Shown: in pieces, positions 17,644 through 25,738 of the stretch
Layout: each line of letters begins with the position of its first letter
Position numbering within the stretch: position 1 is the first letter of the stretch
Assembly (NCBI RefSeq): GCF_002236105.1
Contig: NZ_NIWU01000005.1
Span: forward strand, 310,001 to 374,000
Reading direction: 5' to 3'
DNA length: 64,000 nucleotides
Source: Pseudomonas umsongensis
GTDB taxonomy: Bacteria; Pseudomonadota; Gammaproteobacteria; Pseudomonadales; Pseudomonadaceae
The notes under the pieces: generated by a model
The model's database searches: none
What the model was told of the DNA's origin: nothing
What the model saw: the letters and a program-made list of their open reading frames with translations, nothing else
Position numbers and translations under genes: made by a program

Positions 17644-17794
17644 GGACGTGCCTTGTCAGAAGTTGAAAACGCCATACTAAGGCGCCGCGAGAATTGTGGC
17701 GAGGGAGCAGGCTCCCTCGACCCCCATGCACCTTACTCCGGTCCACGCTAACCCTGGCATCGCGAACCTGAGACCTAACATGAACGCCTTGCAT

Positions 17795-17821
17795 GATAGA
17801 TAGATGACCTGCGTATCTATC
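17795..17821. promoter_or_regulatory. Inverted repeat upstream of MFS gene
   Basis: GATAGATA (17795-17802) and TATCTATC (17814-17821) are perfect inverted repeats with an 11-bp spacer, ending 18 bp before the chosen MFS start. Probably an operator; regulator unknown. Confidence 0.4.
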
Positions 17822-17839
17822 GGGTCAAGGAACCGCGAC

Positions 17840-19045
17840 ATGTCCACTGCCACACCCCCAGTCTCCAGCAAATTGTTCGGCCTCTTTTGCCTGGCCAGTT
17901 ACCTGCTCTCGCTGTCCTACGGTTCGACCTTTTTGCTGTCGCTGCTGATCGGCTCGCGCGGCGGCAACGAACACGACGCCGGCAGTGTAATTTCGGCGGC
18001 GATGCTGAGCACCTTTGCTGCGGTGATTGCGTCCGGTCACTTGTCCGACCTGCTCGGTGCCGCACGTTCGGTCGCGCTGTTCGGCCTATTGCTGGTGGTG
18101 GCCAGCCTGGGCTTCGCCTTGACGCCGGGCTTGGGCCATCTCCTGCTGTTTTTCGGGCTATTGCTGGGGTTGGGTTGGGGGGTGTTCTACACCCTCGGGC
18201 CGATCATTGTCGCGAGCCTGGTCACTCCCGTGCAACGGGCCAAATACTTCGCACTGCTGTCGGGCAGCATGATGACCGGGATCGGCAGCGGGCCCTTGCT
18301 GGGTCGCGTCGCAAGCGCCCTCGGCTTCCCGGTGACAGCCGCGTTTTATCTCGCTGCACTGGCCAGCCTGATCGGGGTTTTGCTGCTCTGGCAGCTCGAT
18401 CGGCATCTGAAAAATGCATCGCTGGAATCGACGGCGGTTTCGCGGATTTCCTGGCGTGCAACGGCCCAGGTGCTGTCCTCCAGAGCGGTGTTTCCAATCA
18501 TCATGGTCGGCCTCGGCGGTTGCGTTTTCGGTGGCCTGTCGAGTTTCCAGACCAGCTACGCAGCGGCGCGCTCGCTCGACTATTCGCTGTTCTTCCTGGG
18601 CTTCATGGGCGCGGCGATCAGCAGCCGCATGCTGATCGCAGGTTTCGTGGTCAAGCGTGATCCGTTGCGCGCTTCCTGCCTGCTGTCAGGCCTGATGCTG
18701 GGCTCGATCCTGCTGTTCGGCCTCGTGGTCGATGATGGCTTGAGCTACGTGGTCGCGGCGGCCATGCTCGGGGTCGGCTACGGGCTGACTTACTCGGTGA
18801 TCAATGGCCTCGTCGCCAATGAAGCGCCGACCGGGACCACTGCGCAATCCTTGCTTTTGTTCAGCCTGTCGTACTTCATCGGCGTGTTCGGCTTTCCGTT
18901 GCTCGCCGGGAAAATCATCGTCGAACAAGGCATGGCCAACCTGCTACTTACCGTCATCGCGATCGCCCTGCTCAATTGGCTGATCACCCTGGGCCGATTG
19001 ATCTGGCGTCACGTCTGCTCAACCCAGGCGATGCAACGAGTCTAG
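17840..19045 (+). CDS. MFS transporter
   Basis: 401 residues from the ATG at 17840 (MSTATPPVSSKLFGLF), preferred over an ATG 36 bp upstream that would overlap the inverted repeat. It has about 12 hydrophobic segments and the loop 2-3 motif region SGHLSDLLGAARSVALFG. A drug, sugar or metabolite exporter of the MFS; I cannot name a substrate. Its C-terminal end is followed after 86 bp by three small same-strand genes. Confidence 0.85.
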   Translation: MSTATPPVSSKLFGLFCLASYLLSLSYGSTFLLSLLIGSRGGNEHDAGSVISAAMLSTFAAVIASGHLSDLLGAARSVALFGLLLVVASLGFALTPGLGHLLLFFGLLLGLGWGVFYTLGPIIVASLVTPVQRAKYFALLSGSMMTGIGSGPLLGRVASALGFPVTAAFYLAALASLIGVLLLWQLDRHLKNASLESTAVSRISWRATAQVLSSRAVFPIIMVGLGGCVFGGLSSFQTSYAAARSLDYSLFFLGFMGAAISSRMLIAGFVVKRDPLRASCLLSGLMLGSILLFGLVVDDGLSYVVAAAMLGVGYGLTYSVINGLVANEAPTGTTAQSLLLFSLSYFIGVFGFPLLAGKIIVEQGMANLLLTVIAIALLNWLITLGRLIWRHVCSTQAMQRV

Positions 19046-19131
19046 ACCGTTCGTCGCTGATCAGGCACCAATTCAAAACGGGGGCGGACCAACATCAGGT
19101 AAGGACTCTTAATCAATGGAGACACCGCGCC

Positions 19132-19467
19132 ATGCTCCCGACCAGGTTGACCGCCCTCGCCCTCGCTGTCCTGATGTCCCCGCTTGTCATCGCTGCCACG
19201 ACCGCGTCCGGCACCGGCCCGACCAACCCGGTCGAAACACCCAGAGTTCCCGCCCTCCAGAGCGCCCCCGTGATCAACATCAACGGCACGGGCGTCGACA
19301 GCAACTTGCCGCCGTCGACCGGCACCGATCCGCGGATCCAGGGCAACGATGCAGGCCGCCAGGGCGGCCTGAACCTGCCCGATACCAAGACGCCCGATAA
19401 AGCCAGCCCCGGCATAGGTTCTACCACCACCGAAAGCCCGGGCTCAATAGGTGGCGCAAGCCAGTAG
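19132..19467 (+). CDS. Small exported protein of unknown function
   Basis: 111 residues from the ATG at 19132, which follows a GGAG ribosome-binding site and opens a signal peptide (MLPTRLTALALAVLMSPLVIAA). The mature part is low complexity, rich in Gly, Pro, Thr, Ser and Asn (PSTGTDPRIQGNDAGRQGG), with no recognisable domain and no cysteine. Probably periplasmic and unstructured. First of three consecutive small genes. Confidence 0.6.
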   Translation: MLPTRLTALALAVLMSPLVIAATTASGTGPTNPVETPRVPALQSAPVININGTGVDSNLPPSTGTDPRIQGNDAGRQGGLNLPDTKTPDKASPGIGSTTTESPGSIGGASQ

Positions 19468-19506
19468 CTCGCCACTCTACCGACTCATCACAACGAAGAG
19501 GTAACC

Positions 19507-19761
19507 ATGAACGCCGATAAAAACCTGGAAAAAGAAGTCCTGACCCGCCTGCTGCACGCCCACCCCAGCGGTCTGGGCAAGGAGGTGCTGGACAATTACC
19601 GTGGGGAGAAAGTCGTGGCCAGTACCCTCGCTGCACTGCAGGAGCGTGGACTGATCCAGCACGGCAACGTGCAATGCAACGAAGCCGGCGAACACTCGCT
19701 GAACCTGCCGATCAAACTCAGCGCTGCCGGCGTTGAAGCGGCACGCAAGCTGGATGTTTGA
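19507..19761 (+). CDS. Small protein with winged-helix-like pattern, unknown function
   Basis: 84 residues. EVLTRLLHAHPSGLGKEVLD and KVVASTLAALQERGLIQHG read like a compact helix-turn-helix with a wing, but no family is recognised. A ribosome-binding site AAGAGGTAACC precedes the ATG. Lies 39 bp after the exported-protein gene and 26 bp before the next one. Likely one transcription unit. Confidence 0.6.
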   Translation: MNADKNLEKEVLTRLLHAHPSGLGKEVLDNYRGEKVVASTLAALQERGLIQHGNVQCNEAGEHSLNLPIKLSAAGVEAARKLDV

Positions 19762-19787
19762 ACCACCAAGAAGCCAGGAGAAATCCC

Positions 19788-20168
19788 ATGCCTCGTGGAA
19801 GCAAAGACAAATACACCGCCGAGCAGAAACGCAAGGCTGAACATATCGAAGACAGTTACGAGCGCAAAGGCGTGTCTAAGGACGAAGCCGAAGCGCGTGC
19901 CTGGGCGACCGTGAACAAACAGTCCGGCGGTGGTGAGCGTGCCGGTGGTTCAGGGCGCAAGAAGCCGGCCCGCGCCAAAGCGCAAGATCGAGAGGAATCG
20001 TCGCGACGTGCGGTGCTCAGCCGTGAAGGTCTTTCGCGCAACAGCAAGGCTTCGCGCGAGGTGCAGACCGTCGAAAGCCTGATGAAAGAAGCCCGGGCGA
20101 AGAATATTCCGGGCCGGTCCAGCATGCGCAAGCAGGAGTTGATCGAGGCGTTGCGCAAGGCTGGCTGA
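19788..20168 (+). CDS. Basic protein with C-terminal Rho-N/SAP-like motif
   Basis: 126 residues from the ATG at 19788, behind CAGGAGAAATCCC. The N-terminus MPRGSKDKYTAEQKRKAEHI resembles a small family often labelled plasmid stabilisation protein. The middle is Lys/Arg/Gly-rich and probably flexible. The C-terminal 35 residues (MKEARAKNIPGRSSMRKQEL) look like a Rho N-terminal/SAP nucleic-acid-binding helix pair. A DNA- or RNA-binding role is likely; the plasmid label is not supported by context. Confidence 0.7.
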   Translation: MPRGSKDKYTAEQKRKAEHIEDSYERKGVSKDEAEARAWATVNKQSGGGERAGGSGRKKPARAKAQDREESSRRAVLSREGLSRNSKASREVQTVESLMKEARAKNIPGRSSMRKQELIEALRKAG

Positions 20169-20190
20169 TATATGTTGAATTCCAGGGCCT

Positions 20191-20276
20191 CTTCGCGAAC
20201 AAGCCCGCTCCCACATTTGATCGCGTTTCTTCAGGTAGAATCCGGTCGAAATGTGGTAGCGAGCCTGCTCGCGAAG
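20191..20276. repeat. REP pair (GCGAGCAGGCTCGC family, diverged left arm)
   Basis: CTTCGCGAACAAGCCCGCTC on the left and the mirrored GAGCCTGCTCGCGAAG on the right, with a few mismatches. It separates the convergent small-gene unit and the PfkB kinase gene. Confidence 0.75.
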
Positions 20277-20298
20277 GCGTTCCGACGAAAGCGGTAGA

Positions 20299-21234
20299 TC
20301 AGGCGCCGATACTCTTGCGGATCAACTCATCCACCTCAGCAGCCCCAGGCGAAGTCGCCGGCCCCCACCGGGTCACCGACAGCGCCGCGGCCGCATTGGC
20401 CCGTTGCGCGGCATCAAGCGCAGACAACCCCTGCGCCAACCCCGCCACGAACACCCCGGCATGGGCATCGCCGGCGCCATTGCTGTCTACCGCCTGCACC
20501 TTGAAGCCTGGTACATGTCGACGTTCGCCCGGCTGCTGAATCCAGCATCCTTGCGGCCCGTCGCGAACGACCATGAGCACATCGCGCGGCAAATATTCGA
20601 CCAGACGATCCAACGCCTGGTCGATTTTCGTCGCGCCTGTAATCTTCAACGCTTCGGCGCTGTTACTGGTCCACACGTCGATGCGCGCCAGCAACGCCTG
20701 CATCAGCGGCGCATCCGGGGAATCCACCAACGGCCCCGGATCGAACACCACATTGATCCCGTTCGGCAACGCCAGCACCCAATCCACCAGCGCCCGCGCC
20801 TTCCCCGCCTGCAGGAGGCTGTAGCCGCTGACATAGACATAATCGCCCGCCTCGACCGGCACGCTGCCCAGGTCTTGCGCAGTCAATTCGCCTTCGGCAC
20901 CGATGTAGGAAACGAAACTGCGTTCGGCCGAGGCGTCGGTGATGGCGACGCATAACCCGGTATCGCGCTCGGCGCGCTCAGCAATGCCGATCCGGATGCC
21001 TTCGGCGTTCATTGCTTCACGCGCCAGGTCGCCGAATCGCCCGGTGCCGTGGCGACCGAGGTAGACCACCGAAAGACCATTGCGCTGGGCGGCTGCCATC
21101 ACATTAAAACCGCCGCCAGCCTGGAAACTCGCGGACTGCGCCAATACATCGCCCCCCGCTTGCGGCAGTTTATCCACGGCCATCACCAGGTCGATGATGA
21201 CCTGGCCGGTGTGCAGCAACTTAGGCATGAGCAT
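20299..21234 (-). CDS. PfkB family carbohydrate kinase (YegV-like)
   Basis: 311 residues (309 if the ATG at 21228 is used). Ribokinase fold with GGGFNVMAAAQRNG near the N-terminus and the catalytic DSNGAGDAHAG anion-hole/Asp motif near residue 253. It overlaps the permease gene by 8-14 bp, so it is tightly coupled. The neighbours (glycohydrolase, permease, GntR regulator) match the set around E. coli yegV. I infer that it phosphorylates the pentose released from an imported nucleoside-like compound. Confidence 0.85.
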   Translation of the reverse strand: MLMPKLLHTGQVIIDLVMAVDKLPQAGGDVLAQSASFQAGGGFNVMAAAQRNGLSVVYLGRHGTGRFGDLAREAMNAEGIRIGIAERAERDTGLCVAITDASAERSFVSYIGAEGELTAQDLGSVPVEAGDYVYVSGYSLLQAGKARALVDWVLALPNGINVVFDPGPLVDSPDAPLMQALLARIDVWTSNSAEALKITGATKIDQALDRLVEYLPRDVLMVVRDGPQGCWIQQPGERRHVPGFKVQAVDSNGAGDAHAGVFVAGLAQGLSALDAAQRANAAAALSVTRWGPATSPGAAEVDELIRKSIGA

Positions 21235-22675
21235 TCTCGATCAACGCGGCCCGACGATCCTTCGCCCCGCCAAGTACCCGATAAATGCCACCGGCGACCA
21301 CGAAGGTCACGATCCAGCCGAGACCGTTATGCCCCAGCCACGAGTCGGACAGGAAGCCTTTGAACCAGACGTTTTCTGCCGTGGTGCCGATGGTGGTGAA
21401 ACTGAAACCGAGCACGATCGCCACCGCCCAGGCACCGAACGCGCGCCACTCGACGCCGCCGTGATACCAGTAGGCACTAAGCGGGCTGACGTCCAGCAGG
21501 TCCTTGGGGCTGTAATAGTGACGATGAATCAGATCGACCACGAAGATCCCTACCCATGCCGTGATCGGCACCGCCAACAGGGAAATGAAGGTGATGAACG
21601 GGCCGTAGAAACTGTCGGCGATCAACATGAAGTAAATCGAACCGGCGAAAATCGCCACGATGTCTACCACCACGGCGTAGACGCGCTTGACTTTAAGACC
21701 GAGGGTCAGCGTGGTCAGGCCGGCGGAGTACACCGACAGGTTGTTCGACAGCAGCAGGCCACCGAACGCGGTGATCAGGTAGGGCACGGCCATCCAGGTC
21801 GGCAGCATGTCGCGGATGGCGATGATCGGGTCGGCGGCCTGGGCCAGGTCGTTGTTGCCCACCGACAACAGGCCTCCGAGGGTGATCAACAGCACCAGTG
21901 GAATGCCCGCGCCGAACGCCGCTGACGCCACCAGGCGCACGGCCTTCACGCTGCGGTGCTGGTAGCGCGACATGTCCGCGCCTGCGTTGGCCCAGCCGAT
22001 CCCGGTGCCGGCCGCCATGGTGCCGATACCGATGATCATCGCGCTCATCGGTGCCGGCGTGGCGTTGAACACCGCGCTCCAGTCGATGGTGGCGCAAAGG
22101 AAACCGCCGACCAGGATATTCAGTGCCCCGAACACATAGGTCGCCCATTTCTGGATCACCAGCAATGTGGCGTGACCGAGGCCGGACACCGACAAGGTCA
22201 GCAGCACGAAAATCGCGATGAACAGCAGGGTCAGCAGTGGCGCGCTTTTGGCCTCTACCGGCGAACCAAAGAGAATCGAGCACAGCGACAGCAGAACGAA
22301 CGCGGCAGTGGTGGTATTGACGGTTTCCCAGCCCAGGCGCGACATCAGCGATACCAGGGTCGGGCCGATATTGCCGCGCACGCCGAAGATGGCGCGGGAC
22401 AGGGTCAGGCTTGGCGCGCGGCCACGACGACCGGCGATGGATATGATCCCGACCACCGCGAAGGAACCGGCGGCACCGAGGATCGCGACGATGACTGCCT
22501 GCCAGATCGCCAACCCGCGAAACGCCACGAGGGTCGCGCCCAGCGGCAGGCCGAGAATGGAAATGTTGGCAGCGAACCAGACCCAGAACAGCTGCAGCGG
22601 ATAACCATTGCACTCGGCCTCCGGCACCGGTTCGATGCCGCGGGTTTCCAGTTGCCCGGCGTTCGATGAACTCAT
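21221..22675 (-). CDS. NCS1-type cytosine/purine/nucleoside permease
   Basis: 484 residues from the ATG at 22675. About 12 hydrophobic segments. The region WVWFAANISILGLPLGATL and the following SLTLSRAIFGVRGN stretch are typical of the NCS1 (CodB-like) family, as is GWANAGADMSRY. Substrates of the family are nucleobases, hydantoins, thiamin or nucleosides. In E. coli the corresponding cluster has YegT, a different nucleoside permease, so a nucleoside-like substrate is likely. Ribosome-binding site AGGAGCATTTTTC precedes the start. Confidence 0.88.
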   Translation of the reverse strand: MSSSNAGQLETRGIEPVPEAECNGYPLQLFWVWFAANISILGLPLGATLVAFRGLAIWQAVIVAILGAAGSFAVVGIISIAGRRGRAPSLTLSRAIFGVRGNIGPTLVSLMSRLGWETVNTTTAAFVLLSLCSILFGSPVEAKSAPLLTLLFIAIFVLLTLSVSGLGHATLLVIQKWATYVFGALNILVGGFLCATIDWSAVFNATPAPMSAMIIGIGTMAAGTGIGWANAGADMSRYQHRSVKAVRLVASAAFGAGIPLVLLITLGGLLSVGNNDLAQAADPIIAIRDMLPTWMAVPYLITAFGGLLLSNNLSVYSAGLTTLTLGLKVKRVYAVVVDIVAIFAGSIYFMLIADSFYGPFITFISLLAVPITAWVGIFVVDLIHRHYYSPKDLLDVSPLSAYWYHGGVEWRAFGAWAVAIVLGFSFTTIGTTAENVWFKGFLSDSWLGHNGLGWIVTFVVAGGIYRVLGGAKDRRAALIENAHA

Positions 22676-22741
22676 GAAAAATGCTCCTGTTGCCATTTTT
22701 GTGGTTGTGGGCAATTCAGATATTGGGTGGCCCGCGACAAT

Positions 22742-22846
22742 CCCCTGTAGGAGCTGCCGCAGGCTGCGATCTTTTGACCTTGATTTTCAGCGACCTCAAG
22801 GCCGCCAAGATCAAAAGATCGCAGCCTGCGGCAGCTCCTACAGGGG
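22742..22846. repeat. 36-bp perfect inverted repeat inside the nucleoside-type operon
   Basis: Arms 22742-22777 and 22811-22846 are exact reverse complements, containing GTAGGAGCTGCCGCAGGCTG, around a 33-bp spacer. It starts 4 bp after the stop of the glycohydrolase gene and ends before the permease start. It could stabilise the upstream mRNA or partly stop transcription. Same family at 45500-45570. Confidence 0.85.
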
Positions 22847-22850
22847 CTCC

Positions 22851-23849
22851 TCAGCGCAGGGTGAGGAGTCCTTTGACGAGGGGTTCAAGTTCCAGATCAT
22901 TGACTGCCTTGACCTTCTCGATCATCGCCACCGGCCAACTCTCCAACCCAAGGCAAGCCCCGAGCATCGCCCCCAGAATCGCCGCGATGGTGTCGGTGTC
23001 GCCACCCAGGCTGGCGGCCATGCACAGTGCATCAAAGGCATTCATTTCACCTATGGCCACTTGCTGGGCCAGGGCAAACGACACCACCACCGACTCCTGG
23101 GAAGCCACCGAGGTGCCGATCACGTCGTACAGCACATCGGCGAGCAACGCCTTGTCACTGTCGACGCTGATGCTGCGCGCCCAACTGATGCGCGAAGCGA
23201 TTCGTCCGCCGGCTACCCAGTGACCATGGCCTTCGGCTTGCTGGGCGATTTGCTGGCCGAGGTTCAGCGCCTCGCCCAGGTCCATGCCGTTGATGCCGGC
23301 GGAAACCACCGCCGCCACCGCCGCCGCGCTGGAAATGCCCAGCGTGGTGTTGTGGGTGACCTGGCAGGCCTGCACCACGGCATCGATGAAGCGCTCGGCT
23401 TTGGACACATCCGCGGCAATCCCGACCGGCGTGATCCGCATCGCCGCGCCATTGGTAGTGCCGTACCGACCGGCTTCTTCGGGCGAGTGGCCGGCGAGGA
23501 TCATTTCGATCGCGCGCTTGGTCGAAGGGCCGAGCAAGTCCTGCGAGCCCTTGGCCTGCATCACGGCTTCCCATTCGATCAAGCGCTGTGCGAGTACCGC
23601 GGGTTGGATGTTGCCTTGACCTTCGACCAACAATTGACCGACCAGAATGGCTTGTTCGGTGTCGTCGGTGATCGAGCCCTTGGGCATATTGGCGGCGATC
23701 GGCTGATCGGGACCGGCATCTTCAAGGCCGGTGATCTCGCCAAAGCGCGCCTGAATCTGGCTGCGGCTAAGGGATTGGGTCGGCATGCCAAGCGCATCGC
23801 CCAGGGCCAGGCCGTAAAACGCGCCTAGCGCACGATCGAGCGCAGTCAT
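22851..23849 (-). CDS. ADP-ribosylglycohydrolase family protein (YegU-like)
   Basis: 332 residues. Both dinuclear magnesium motifs of the DraG/ARH family are present: SITDDTEQA (Thr61-Asp62-Asp63) and the C-terminal SLGGDTDTIAA (about 280-288); GLALGDALGMP opens the fold. Members remove ADP-ribose from proteins or hydrolyse other N-glycosides. With a permease and sugar kinase alongside, a small-molecule N-riboside is a more likely substrate than a protein. Overlaps the regulator gene by 4 bp (ATGA). Confidence 0.88.
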   Translation of the reverse strand: MTALDRALGAFYGLALGDALGMPTQSLSRSQIQARFGEITGLEDAGPDQPIAANMPKGSITDDTEQAILVGQLLVEGQGNIQPAVLAQRLIEWEAVMQAKGSQDLLGPSTKRAIEMILAGHSPEEAGRYGTTNGAAMRITPVGIAADVSKAERFIDAVVQACQVTHNTTLGISSAAAVAAVVSAGINGMDLGEALNLGQQIAQQAEGHGHWVAGGRIASRISWARSISVDSDKALLADVLYDVIGTSVASQESVVVSFALAQQVAIGEMNAFDALCMAASLGGDTDTIAAILGAMLGACLGLESWPVAMIEKVKAVNDLELEPLVKGLLTLR

Positions 23850-24559
23850 TTCGATGGTCCGAATTGCAGGTGCAGGCGAAAATGCACAGGATCGAGCAGG
23901 CTTTCCACCTGTTCCATGAAACGGTTTTTCCGGTCATAGGTGGTGCGCAAGGCCTTAAGGAAAACCGTGCCGACCGGCCGCCCCAACAGTTCGGCATCGG
24001 TGGCGTTCAACGGCTCGGCGCCGATCCATTGATCACCGCGCTCGCCGATATAGCCATAGGCGGCCAACGTGATGGTCAGCGAGTTATCGATCAAGCCAAC
24101 CCGCGGCAGGCTTTCCAGGCCGCCGGTAGCAGGCATCAATGAGCGTTCAAGGGAGACCAGCGTGCCATCGTTGGAGCGGCGGCGACGGTCCAGGGTGATG
24201 AACTGGTCAGTGCCGAAACGCGGTAGCAGGTCGGGACGGCTCACGGCTTCCAGCCGCAACACTTCGGTATTGACCAGTGCGCCGCTGTCGGCAAGGGCCT
24301 GCGCCCAGCCGCTGCGCTGATCCAGTACCACCCCGTCGAAGGTGACGATGGAACCGACCCCGCTTTGCGTCGCAATGTAGTTGCGCCGTTTCAACTCGGC
24401 CAGCGCTTCACGCAAGGTTCCTCGGCTGACTTTGAATTCTTGAGCCAACTGATGCTCGCCCGGCAGATGAAAACCGTCCTCCATGAGGCCGCTTTCGATG
24501 CGCCGGATGAGTTCGTCGACCACCCGTTGTTTCTTGTCGAATCGTACCTGTCTAATCAT
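23846..24559 (-). CDS. GntR/HutC (UTRA) regulator (YegW-like)
   Basis: 237 residues from the ATG at 24559; a longer reading would begin inside a repeat. N-terminal winged helix (LPGEHQLAQEFKVSRGTLREALAELKRR), C-terminal UTRA effector domain (FITLDRRRRSNDGTLVSLERSL, PVGTVFLKALRTTYD). First gene of the four-gene operon and probably its repressor. The start region lacks a strong ribosome-binding site; TTGTACATGATTAGAC around the start codon could serve as an operator. Confidence 0.85.
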   Translation of the reverse strand: MIRQVRFDKKQRVVDELIRRIESGLMEDGFHLPGEHQLAQEFKVSRGTLREALAELKRRNYIATQSGVGSIVTFDGVVLDQRSGWAQALADSGALVNTEVLRLEAVSRPDLLPRFGTDQFITLDRRRRSNDGTLVSLERSLMPATGGLESLPRVGLIDNSLTITLAAYGYIGERGDQWIGAEPLNATDAELLGRPVGTVFLKALRTTYDRKNRFMEQVESLLDPVHFRLHLQFGPSK

Positions 24560-24634
24560 GTACAAATTGATACCCGAAACGAGTTGCGACGGGCAAGAAA
24601 TATTTACGGGAGATGACAGAAGGGAGTGCGGCTT

Positions 24635-24747
24635 GATCGTTCCCACGCTCTGCGTGGGAATGCAGCCCGGGACGCTCTGCGTCCCTTTCGCGAGCTGGAA
24701 CGCGGAGCGTCCCTTGAGGCATTCCCACGCGGAGCGTGGGAATGATC
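24635..24747. repeat. Long palindromic repeat, family D (copy 2)
   Basis: GATCGTTCCCACGCTCTGCG and the mirrored GGAGCGTGGGAATGATC enclose nested GGACGCTCTGCGTCC-type hairpins. Near copy of 14021-14127. It lies between the end of araH and the start of the YegW-like regulator. Confidence 0.8.
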
Positions 24748-24757
24748 AGTTGTGGGG

Positions 24758-25735
24758 TTAACGCTGCTTGAGGCGGTCGATGACGACGGCCAGCAGGAGG
24801 ATCGATCCGCGGATCACATACTGGTAGAACGTATCGATGTTCTTCAGGTTCATCGCGTTCTCGATGATTGCCAGGATCAACACCCCGGCAATCACATGCC
24901 GGATCATGCCGATCCCGCCACTGAGCGACACGCCGCCGAGCACGCAGGCCGAGATCACCGTCAGCTCGAAACCCTGGCCGATCATCGGCTGGCCCGAGGT
25001 CATGCGCGATGCCAGGATCACCCCGGCCAGTGCACCGATCAGGCCGTGCACGGCGAAGATGATGATCTTGGTCCGGTCAACGTTGACCCCCGCCAGCAGC
25101 GCCGCTTCCTGGTTGCCGCCGATGGCCATGGTGTTGCGCCCGTAGGTGGTGTAGTTGAGCAACCAGCCAAAGAACAGGAAGCAGACGATGGTGATCAGGA
25201 TCGGCACCGGAACGCCGAACAACTGGCCGTTGCCGAACACGAAGAACGACTCCTGGGACACCCCCACCGCCTTGCCATTGGCAAAGATGTAGGCCAGGCC
25301 GCGCACGATCTGCATGGTCGCCAGCGTGGTGATCAGCGCATTGACTCGCAGCTTGGCAATCACGATGCCGTTGATCAGGCCGACGATCAGCCCCATCGCC
25401 AGCGCCGCGCTGACACCGAGAAAGACGCTGTCGGTGTCGCGCATCACCACGGCGGCAACCACCCCGGCGCAGGCGATCACCGACCCCACCGACAAGTCGA
25501 AATGCCCGGACGCCAGGCAGTACAACATGGTGCATGCCGCGATCCCGGTGGTGGAAATCGCCAGGCCCAGGCCGCGCATGTTCAATGGCGAGAGGAAGTT
25601 GTCGATCAGCAAGGTGCAGAGCACGAAGATACCGACGGCCGCCAGCAGCATCACCCAGTCATCGAGAAAGCGCCGCAGGTCCAGGGGTTTGCGTGCAGTC
25701 GGCAGGGTTTCGTTTTGGGTTGTCATCATAGTCAC
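24758..25735 (-). CDS. araH: L-arabinose/galactose ABC transporter permease
   Basis: 325 residues with 8-10 hydrophobic segments, of the RbsC/AraH branched permease family (LPTARKPLDLRRFLDDWV, GHFDLSVGSVIACAG, GLINGIVIAKLRVNALITTL). It forms the membrane channel with AraG. It starts 3 bp after the araG stop, as expected in an araFGH operon. Confidence 0.9.
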   Translation of the reverse strand: MTMMTTQNETLPTARKPLDLRRFLDDWVMLLAAVGIFVLCTLLIDNFLSPLNMRGLGLAISTTGIAACTMLYCLASGHFDLSVGSVIACAGVVAAVVMRDTDSVFLGVSAALAMGLIVGLINGIVIAKLRVNALITTLATMQIVRGLAYIFANGKAVGVSQESFFVFGNGQLFGVPVPILITIVCFLFFGWLLNYTTYGRNTMAIGGNQEAALLAGVNVDRTKIIIFAVHGLIGALAGVILASRMTSGQPMIGQGFELTVISACVLGGVSLSGGIGMIRHVIAGVLILAIIENAMNLKNIDTFYQYVIRGSILLLAVVIDRLKQR

Positions 25736-25738
25736 CTC

